Below the pieces are notes generated by a model that saw only the letters and a program-made list of their open reading frames with translations, was not told the DNA's origin and made no database searches. Below are positions 10,336 to 17,445 of a stretch of DNA of 17,445 bases, one piece after another; position 1 is the stretch's first letter; the number at the start of each line of letters is the position of its first letter. A program made the position numbers and the translations under genes. Origin of the DNA: Hymenopellis radicata (lineage: Eukaryota; Basidiomycota; Agaricomycetes; Agaricales; Physalacriaceae); the NCBI GenBank assembly GCA_015501595.1, contig JADNRX010000950.1:1-17445 (forward strand). The letters run 5' to 3'.

Positions 10336-13157
10336 TCAAAAACCATAACGGAACTTCATGTCACCCATCTTCTCCTCTATATCCTTCAGAGGCATATTCC
10401 TCGGCATCCCCACCGTAGCAGCATATGTGCCCACCAGCTCGTCGCCATGGAATGCCGCCAGCCACGAATACACCTCAAACCCACGATGTGGAAGGCCGTA
10501 CGGTAGCTTCGGAACAAAGAGCCCCGCTATTATACCAGTGCGAGCACGCTGATAAGGAGCGCTACCATGTACACATTGTGTATGCTGGTGCTGGCAAGTA
10601 CACGATCGGGATACATCCGTGCCACAGTGTCAGCCGAACCGGCCAAATAGGGCAGGAGGTTGGACGCGTCTGCCAGCGTTCGAGCTTGTGCGAAGTATTC
10701 AGCGTTCAATTCCGTGTATCCATATGGACCACTTGATCCCGTAAACGAGACAAGCTGTAATAGCGTGATGAGATACGGCCTATGCAGTAGAGAAGCGAGG
10801 AACGTACAGTGGGAGATGGAACATAGAAGGCATCGCGTCCATTATCTTTGATCAGCTGGTTCACCGAATTTCCATGCAGGACCGTATACACCCCTGCGAG
10901 TGCAGTCGAATTAAGCTTCGTCTTGACGTCAGCCGGCAGACTGCTGCCTTTCTTCTTCTCGAGTGCGCCGTCCTCCGTCGGCGCATTCATCACCGTGGCG
11001 TTCCGTCCAATGATTCCAACGGTGCTCGGCAACCCGACGGTCGAGTTATAAGTCTCCACGATGTAAGCTTCAAAGAGCTCGAGACAAACGGCGGCGTCAT
11101 ATCCAATGCGAGTGTCCTGTCCATTTACGTCGGGGATGATCTCGTCGCTGTATGTCCCAAAAGTCCCATTTGGCGCGTACGTAGTGTTCAACCGGACCAT
11201 TACCGATTCGACTGAAATCCACCCGAAGCCTTCCTGACCTACGCGTCACTATGAGTTCGTGTTATTGTCGGTTATGGAACGACCTACCCATAGTAACAGG
11301 ATTGCTCTTCATACTGTGTGCTACTCCATTGTCGTAGAAAAGGGCTTAATCGTGTTAGTATCGTTGAAGGCCAGAGATACGGGAATATCCTCACCACCGA
11401 GCGAAATATCATTAAGGTTGATATCTGAGGGCAGTGCGTCTTTCCCGGACATTACTTCGGACGCGTTCAAGGGGGATTCCCAAATCGTTGGAAGATCCAT
11501 ATTGAATGAAGAGAAACAGAGATTGCAGAGTGGATCGCCGGTGTGAACATATAAGTCCAGCCAGTCCCATTGGCTTTCGGTAAGCTGCAAATGAAATCAG
11601 TGCTAGTCTAATAAGTGCGCATAGAAACCGACATGTTCACAGCCGGGATCCGGAAGCTTCTCGCAGTGTGTCCTTATTCCCCACCGTGGAATATCTGAGT
11701 AACGAGCCGGGATTAACTGTTACCGTCGCAGAAAACCTCTTTAGTGTCTTGCGCGTCCAATGATGGGGTTGTTGTCTCCTCTTTGAAGGTACCGAAACCA
11801 CTCCCTCCTTCCCTGAACTTGCGAAGAAATGGCTTCCGAGAAGTATACCATGTCACCTTCCCATGGATATGAAATTGCGGGAGGAAGCGAACCATGCGTA
11901 GAGAAGGGTGCTAGTGTCCATGTGATGGCCCATTGCTAACTTAGAGTAAGCGCCGCACTGTTCAGTATCAACGAAATGCTTACATTTTCAAAGATCTCTG
12001 TGAGAGTAGATCCACTCGCGATATCACTTTCAGACAGATCGCCCTTGACAGGTATCTCATAGTAATCGACGCGTTGATGCTAGTGTGAGAATTGAGAGTG
12101 TGGCTTGAGTGCGACAAGTTTCGCCACTCACAGAAACATTCGTGTAAATGTTCACGATACGACCAAGAATAAACGGCAGCGCTGCGGCCGTTATCACAAG
12201 TAACAGAAAGAATGCGATTGCAAGTGACCACGGTCGGGAGCTGATAAAACGCGCTTGAGGTTAGATGAAGGTATACTTCGACAAACATCAATTACGCACT
12301 CATATCTCTTTCTGTTCCTCCTTGTCGTACCGGGGTACATCCACCGAGTCCAGAGTAACCGCAGGGCGGAATAGACGCTTGTGGGATCCTGAGATGTGGC
12401 AGCTAGATCACGGAGGCGTACCCCTGAGGCTTCATCCATACGCGATTGGTGGATAACAGTGGCCCAAGCTGAGCGCTTATGAGCGAACATGTGGAGGATT
12501 TGATGAGTGGGACTCACTGGCAGCCTCGAGGAAAGGTCGCCCGAGGTTAAGGAGACTAAGCCCCAACACGAAACCAATGACACCGCATCCAATGGAGACC
12601 ACAAAACGCGACCAGAAGAGCGATTTATCACGCGCGATTATGACGAAGATGAGGAGAATTGGGTAGGCAAGTCCGACGAGGAAGACGTGTAAGGCGATTC
12701 TTTTCCACTGTGGGTGCTCGAAATTTTGTGCGAATGGCAGTGGGTGACGGGGAGGAGGCTTGGGTATACCATTAGGGAAAAGCGAAGGGGATGGGGTATT
12801 GATGAAGCCGTCGTCCGTCTGTGGCGTGTTGATGAACTGGCCGCCGGGATGGTGTCTGAGAGGTTGATAGAGAGCGTTTGGGTCGAACTGATCATCCGGC
12901 CCATAGTACTCTCTGGTGGCCGCTTCGTTGCTTGACAAGGACAAATGGCTTGGGCGGTGTTTGTGTAAGATGCGCGGACTCGAATTTTGAGACGGTTGTG
13001 GCGAAGGGGGATCGTAAAATCTGTTTGGCAACAGTGGTATATCAGTGCTGTTCTTTGCCTCCCGATTTTCGTACGAAGACAGCCGGACAAAAGATGTCGG
13101 GCGGGCCGGCGGGATGGATACAGAAGGAGTGCCCTGCAAAAAGGACGCGGCGGACAT
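10336..13157 (-). CDS. Multi-pass membrane protein of unknown function, frame broken at two sites
   Basis: Ten exons: 13157-12518, 12468-12300, 12240-12132, 12079-11984, 11935-11737, 11694-11633, 11584-11395, 11344-11288, 11238-10808, 10754-10336; corrected length about 790 aa. The N-terminal ~150 residues are Pro/Ser/Asn-rich and probably cytosolic. Hydrophobic helices: ~154-175 (IALHVFLVGLAYPILLIFVI), ~184-205, ~276-296 (LAIAFFLLLVITAAALPFIL) and ~712-733 (VYMVALLISVLAL). Between helices 3 and 4 lies a ~410-residue, glycosylation-site- and Cys-containing domain (IPRWGIRTHCEKLPDPGCEH, VRLNTTYAPNGTFG, RIGYDAAVCLELFE), likely extracytoplasmic. The tail has LPYGLPHRGFEVYSWLAAFH. From general acquaintance it resembles conserved agaricomycete hypothetical membrane proteins; I assign no function. 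Two breaks: an in-frame TAA at 11743-11741 in exon 5 (or a 1-nt shift with a 29-nt intron), and a one-base deficit at 10535-10536 inside helix 4. It is either a young pseudogene or affected by sequence errors. Confidence 0.72.
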
Positions 13158-13240
13158 GGGAAGGAGATCGAGCCACAATCAAGTGGCGATGACCTAGTAG
13201 CAGAAGGAAGGGGTCAGTGCTTGGCCAAGGCATCACGGCC

Positions 13241-13246
13241 TATATA
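13241..13246 (-). promoter_or_regulatory. TATA-like box of the membrane-protein gene
   Basis: TATATA (context ATGTATATAGGCC on the minus strand), 84-89 nt upstream of the ATG at 13157, the same distance as in the phosphatase gene. Confidence 0.4.
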
Positions 13247-13501
13247 CATGTCGCAAGAGAGCCCTGCACCCTTTGGCGTCTCTTCGAAACAAGCACTGCA
13301 CCCGGCCCCTGCATTTAGCCTTACGACTCTTATGTCATCGGATTAAAAAAAGGGCAAACGGAGAGGTTGTAAGTGACAATGTACCACCAGAGCGAGACAG
13401 AAGCCTGGCGAGCACAGAAGAGGAGCTATGTGTACTCACCGAGCTGCTACTTCCGACTCAGACTTGTTCCTTTCGATCACACTTTCACACGATCTTCCAT
13501 C
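13247..13501. other. Upstream flank of the membrane-protein gene
   Basis: Intergenic DNA between the TATA-like element and the MITE. Plus-strand open frames running through here into the element (13273-13740 and 13373-13732) cross the element's terminal repeat and are not considered genes. Confidence 0.5.
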
Positions 13502-13511
13502 TGGCCGTCGA

Positions 13512-13983
13512 GGACCCCGGCATGCTCCCCAAGAGGTTCGTTCCAAAATGGCCTGTTTTGCGCACTTTCTGTCAGGCCCTTAGAGGGCGAATATGTACAA
13601 TTTCTTGCACAGGGCATCCTTTCCCTGGGCCAAAATGTCCGACTTTCAGAACGGACCTTCCACCCGACACCGTGCAATATGACTGCCAGGATGAGCGTAC
13701 GCGAGCCCATTACAGCTATTCGATCGATGTAGATGGTTAACAACGGTGTTTAGCACGTCGCCTCACGTCGCGTCGGGCGAAAGTCGCGTTCGCGGTTGGA
13801 TATGTCCGACTTTTCAATCGGACCTGTCTACCTGACGCGGTGTTCTGTACGACAAAAAAATCAGACCTCATCCTTTCATGGGCCAGAAATGTACGACAAA
13901 TTATGTATCAGACCTTCGACGCGATTTTCGCCAAATATGTACGACAAAAAGAACGAACCTCTTGGGGGGCATGCCGGGGTCCC
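13512..13983. mobile_element. MITE-like element with terminal inverted repeats and target duplication
   Basis: The left end (13512-13543, GGACCCCGGCATGC-T-CCCCAAGAGG...) is inverted at 13951-13983, with one internal mismatch (T against C). The sequence TGGCCGTCGA occurs directly outside both ends in the same orientation, at 13502-13511 and 13984-13993; depending on whether the first terminal base belongs to the element this is a 9- or 10-bp target-site duplication. Length ~472 bp, no transposase. A 9-10 bp duplication and G-rich termini fit a non-autonomous Mutator-like element better than hAT (8 bp) or Harbinger (3 bp). It lies between two genes, in the gap upstream of the membrane-protein gene and downstream of the GH3 gene. 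Confidence 0.8.
13635..13842 (+). repeat. Internal direct repeat of the MITE-like element
   Basis: A ~40-base unit beginning ATGTCCGACTTT and ending GACRCSGTG is present at 13635-13674 and 13802-13842 in the same orientation, with about 80% identity by eye. A third partial relative (TGTACGACAAA followed by TCAGACC) occurs twice between 13845 and 13916. Repeats of this type inside the element may be transposase-binding or slippage products. Confidence 0.6.
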
Positions 13984-13993
13984 TGGCCGTCGA

Positions 13994-14238
13994 TCCAAAA
14001 CAAGGAGATGTTCCAGCATGTGTTGCACAAATAAGCGCCCTCAGGGGACAAGCAATTTCAAAGCTATATCGTTCTTTCTTCACTAGCCTCGTGGGTGCTG
14101 CACACCTACCTCATGGCAAGAAGATCGTCGAATCGAAGTCATCTACGTCAAAGAAGCCAAACTGCATGGGTAAATCACTATACTGTTGACTCAAGGTTAA
14201 TGGCATTGTGTTTTCGACATATGAAGAAGACTTGAGCA
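13994..14238. other. 3' flank of the GH3 gene
   Basis: 245 bp between the right target duplication of the MITE and the GH3 stop codon. It must contain the GH3 3' UTR. No coding or structural signal was found. Confidence 0.5.
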
Positions 14239-17200
14239 TCACCCGGACACAGTCAAGTTCGTTTGTACAAACGACTCATCACTAGTCCCAATCTTCACAG
14301 TAAACCTTCCTGGCTCTACAACCCATCCGCCACTGTACGTCCATACCGCAAGCTGAGAAGAAAGAACCGGTATCGTCACAGTTTCAGACGCTCCAGCACT
14401 GCGAGTACATGAGAATGCGAAGGAGGAAGATCATCACACGTACGCTATATCAACCTTGGTGAAACCAACCAACTGCTGGTTCGGTGTAACGATAGAGCTC
14501 ACAACATCCGTGATGTAGACCTGAACAACCTCTTTTCCATCGACGTTTCCGGTGTTATGCACAGTAACAATGACCTCAAAGTCATCACTAGTGCCGATAG
14601 TCGAACTCGACAGGGTGAGATCGGTACTGGTCCGTTGTCAGAAAACTTCGAAATTAGACCGACTGGAAACGTACTAGTTGAACGTTGTATAACTCAGTCC
14701 GTGACCAAAGCTCCATAAAGGAACAGGGCTGTTGAGGACATACTGAAATACTAGGTAAACGCAGTTACACACATAGTAGGGAGAGACCTACCCCATGGCC
14801 AAACACCAAAGTCCCATCGTCCAGAATATCACCGGCATCGATCGGGTTTGGGCGGGCGCCCTTAAGATAGTTGTAAAACGCCGGCAGAGTGCCCACGTCC
14901 CTTGGGAACGATATGGGCAATTTACCTTTGCAACGAGATGGTTATCAGAACTATTGACCATGGCACCCATGGTACCGACGTACCTGAAGGATTGGCGGCG
15001 CCAAAGATGATCTCCGCAATAGCTAGTCCACCAAGCTCTCCTGGGTAGAACTGTTGCAACACAGCATCCGCGTCTAGATGCATACATGACCATCAGCACC
15101 TCGCCGTGAGTGAAAGCACGCAAATGACTAACGCGCTTGAATCCATGGCTCCGCCACGGGTTTCCCGCTCACTAAGACCACGATCGTCGGCTTCCCAGTG
15201 TCCTTCACGGCCTTGACAAGGTTGAGTTGGGCTCCTACAAGAGCCAGATCAGCAACGTCGACGTGTTCACCAGTCGTCGCATTGACTCCGCTCCATAGTC
15301 GTGTTTGGTCGAGGGACCATGTCCCTACCTTTGTTTATAATTAGTCCTTTGCGTACAGCGTCTGTAAGCCGCGACCTCGTACTTACGAAGACAATGGCCA
15401 CATCGGAGGCTTCGGCAGCGCCCACGGCGTCTTGGAATCCAGACTCGTCATTTGACCATAACTTACAGCCTTCGGCGTAATGGATGCTGTCTGATCCACC
15501 AAGGAATTGAGAAAATCCTTCGAGAGGCGAGATCGCATTCAAGTTGGAGTTGAAGAAGACGTAGTCGCCGAACTAGACATGGATATGTCAACCGTATGCT
15601 ACGTAGAACATACGGGAATTGACTGACAGAAACATAGTCCACCAAGGGGCCAATCAGCGCGACATTTGTGTCGGTACTCAGAGGGAGGATGCTATCTCGA
15701 TTTTCAAGAAGAACGATCGATTCGAGTTCTGTGTTGTGTAGGACCTCCATTGTTTCAGGCGTTCGGATCTGCGATGTGACATCTTCATACGGGTACGGGC
15801 CTAGCGTTGATTGCATGAGCATATAGTCTTTGGAAGGCGCGATGAAGGGGTCATACTTTCGAAGAGTCCAAGAGTGAACTTCGTTCTCAACATAGTCGCC
15901 ACAACGCGGTCGAGAGTAGCTTCGTCTACTGTCCCATCATTAACTTGGTCTGAGGAACGACGGTCAGTGACAGTCAAGTAAATTAATAAATCGAGAGACT
16001 TGCCGACTAATGTGAGGTAAGTGTAAGTTCCCCCGCCCATTTCGCCACTGAGTGCATTTTCCAAATTGGTTTTGGCGGCGCACTCCCTCGTCTCGCAAGT
16101 GTGATGTAGAGTGATTAGAAGGTCAACGGAACCAGCGTCGGAGGTGACATAATACGGGTAGCCCCATTCTTCACGCAGCTGTTGTTCGTCGTGGATCAGT
16201 ACTATGTATGTGTAGTCACCTAGGTAAACAGCAACGTACAATGTCAACCATGATATCTAGAGCCGTGTTATAAGAAGTTGACTGTAAGAATATATAGACA
16301 ACTCACGCTTATCTGCGATTGCCGGAACTCCATCATAGCTGGCATACGAAGTCATGATGCTCAGGCTCTCCAAACACGCTTTTTTCGAAGGGAGGCAGAT
16401 AAATAGTCCTCAATTCCCTCTCCCACCCGCAACAGGGGCAAGGTTCAATCCTCCCTGTGGGCTTCCGAACGCCGCAAAATGCTTGCACGTCGCCGCGACG
16501 CGCTTTGTCACAGAGTCGCTGACGTTCCGGCGCGCGCCATTTTGTATGCCACTCACGTAGGCGAGTCCCATCGCGCCAGTAAGGAAAGGGTCTTCTCCGT
16601 AGTTCTCCTCGACGCGTCCCCAGCGAAGTTCGCGGGACATATCCAAGACAGGCGCGAATATATGCGTGATGCCGAAAGGCTCGGCTTCGTTGGATATAGC
16701 TGCACCGACGGCTTCAATCAAGGACGTGTTGAAGGTGGCGGCAAGACCCAGAGGAGAGGGAATATCGTTCCGTTGTTGGTGAACCCATGGAGACCTAAGT
16801 GCTGTCAACACTGGACTTTGAATGTGTGTATTTATGTACCTTCACTTTGGAATAAAGCAGGAATACCAAGCGTCGTGTTCTCCATCAAATACCGCTGCCC
16901 GACCTCAATAGCAAAGCGTATTTTTTCCCAGGGCATGGCATACCCAGCCCAAATTGAACCGCCCTTCAGACGCATCATTTCTTCCAGCCCAGTTTGGTTG
17001 AATGCTAGAGTGTCGTCGAGAGGGTCAGAGGCGTTCACAATCCACCCATTTATATCGCCTTGAATTCTGTGTTGCAATGAGGAAAGGATATGAAGAGCAA
17101 ACAGAATACCCACATTTGTGCAACCTTTTCCTCTAGTGTCATCCGCGGTAACAAGTCATTAACACGGTCTTCAATGTTCGCTGTCGGGTCTTTGTACAGA

Positions 17201-17298
17201 GGCGTAGATCCATCTTCGTTCATCGCGCGAGAGGCAACATCCGGGCTGGCGGCCCATGCCTTGCTGAGTAGCAAACATGAAAAGAAAGGAACGAGCAT
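14239..17298 (-). CDS. Secreted GH3 beta-glucosidase, with four single-base frame breaks
   Basis: Extracellular family-3 glycosidase, expected to release terminal beta-glucose (or xylose) from oligosaccharides. Exons: 17298-17114, 17066-16840, 16794-16307, 16256-16240, 16178-16004, 15949-15634, 15572-15387, 15328-15133, 15073-14984, 14925-14792, 14742-14675, 14626-14444, 14398-14239; ~808 aa after allowing for the breaks. Signal peptide MLVPFFSCLLLSKAWA; N-terminal barrel with MTLEEKVAQIIQGDINGW, LHGFTNNGTIFPSP, GRVEENYGEDP, KHFAAFGSPQGG, nucleophile D~320 in YYVTSDAGSVD; second domain with ESIVLLEN, VAIVFVGTWSLD, DADAVLQQFYPGELGG, NPSGKLPISFP, PLWSFGHGLSYTTF; C-terminal fibronectin-III-like domain (FEVIVTVHNTGNVDGKEVVQ...LVGFTKV). 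Breaks at homopolymers: C-run 16758-16760 and G-run 16422-16424 one short, A-run 16380-16385 one long, A-run 15857-15859 one short. Intron 16003-15950 is GC-AG. Otherwise all motifs are intact, so errors or very recent decay are both possible. Confidence 0.9.
15950..16003 (-). other. GC-AG intron of the GH3 gene
   Basis: Donor G|GCAAGT matches the known GC-AG consensus; acceptor TTCCTCAG. Splicing (phase 1) gives TYLTLV-DQVNDGTVDEATL, the expected GH3 spacing. No GT donor nearby gives a compatible phase. Length 54 nt, a multiple of three without a stop, so retention would insert 18 residues in frame. Confidence 0.65.
16240..16256 (-). other. Seventeen-nucleotide exon of the GH3 gene
   Basis: ATATCATGGTTGACATT between introns 16306-16257 and 16239-16179. 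It encodes (H)-I-M-V-D-I and completes ADKHIMVDILREEWGYPYYV, a conserved GH3 segment; skipping it would shift the frame. Confidence 0.85.
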
Positions 17299-17332
17299 TG
17301 GGTATGAAAGTCGGAGAAATAAGATCACGAAG

Positions 17333-17339
17333 TTTTATA
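17333..17339 (-). promoter_or_regulatory. TATA box of the GH3 gene
   Basis: TATAAAA on the minus strand, 35-41 nt upstream of the ATG at 17298. As in the xylanase gene this implies a very short 5' UTR if used at the usual distance. The remaining 106 bp to the window end show nothing further. Confidence 0.5.
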
Positions 17340-17445
17340 CGCCCACCATGACCGAGAGAGGTACGGCGGCCAAGGTCTCAATTCTGGGATTTCCATGTCG
17401 ATTCTTGAGGGCAGCTGACTGGCGAAGTGTGTTCTCCTTCACATT

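Noticed and set aside
11713..11895. Minus-strand open frame starting MVRFLPQFHIHGK as a separate gene
   Set aside because: It is an alternative frame over exon 5 of the membrane-protein gene; only its last part might be used if the frame shifts there.
13273..13740. Overlapping plus-strand open frames of 155 and 119 codons
   Set aside because: They run through the target duplication, terminal repeat and interior of the MITE, with no protein-like features.
16479..17063. A 194-codon plus-strand open frame
   Set aside because: Antisense to GH3 exons 2 and 3; no domain, and the opposite strand is unambiguous.

Overview
The window looks like a piece of an agaricomycete (mushroom-type, wood- or litter-decay) basidiomycete genome. 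Genes lie on both strands with their own flanks, introns are very dense and about 45-60 nt long with GT..AG ends and CTRAY-like branch points, and two genes encode secreted plant-cell-wall hydrolases, one with a fungal CBM1 cellulose-binding module. Exon structures below were assembled by hand from splice consensus, reading-frame continuity and conserved protein motifs; no alignment was run.

Layout. 1-766 (+): 3' end of a HAM1-like gene. 1472-2229 (-): a two-exon GNAT acetyltransferase, followed at 2442-2633 by a decayed copy of its 3' end. 2857-4772 (-): CBM1-GH10 endo-1,4-beta-xylanase, 16 exons in this reconstruction, including micro-exons of 7 nt and 2 nt. 4816-7259: no confident gene; holds a ~207-bp inverted-repeat element at 6004-6210. 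7260-9234: a ~1.97-kb segment bounded by 34-bp inverted repeats with GGTCTT/AAGACC-rich subterminal blocks, enclosing two weakly supported divergent spliced genes. 9415-10107 (+): small dual-specificity phosphatase. 10336-13157 (-): large multi-pass membrane protein of unknown function, convergent with the phosphatase. 13512-13983: MITE-like element with ~32-bp terminal inverted repeats and a 9-10 bp target duplication. 14239-17298 (-): 13-exon secreted GH3 beta-glucosidase.

Functionally, the xylanase (endo-cleavage of xylan, targeted to cellulose-rich wall by CBM1) and the GH3 enzyme (release of terminal glucose or xylose) could act in the same extracellular lignocellulose-degrading process, but they are ~9.5 kb apart and nothing shows co-regulation beyond TATA-like boxes 35-43 nt upstream of both ATGs. 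The remaining genes look unrelated housekeeping or lineage-specific genes.

The most unusual observations are the 2-nt exon between two 55-nt introns in the xylanase gene, the 7-nt exon needed to supply one CBM1 cysteine, a GC-AG intron in the GH3 gene, and a cluster of single-base breaks in homopolymer runs confined to the membrane-protein and GH3 genes, which suggests either local sequence errors or very recent decay. I did not find a defence system, CRISPR array, biosynthetic cluster, tRNA or rRNA.
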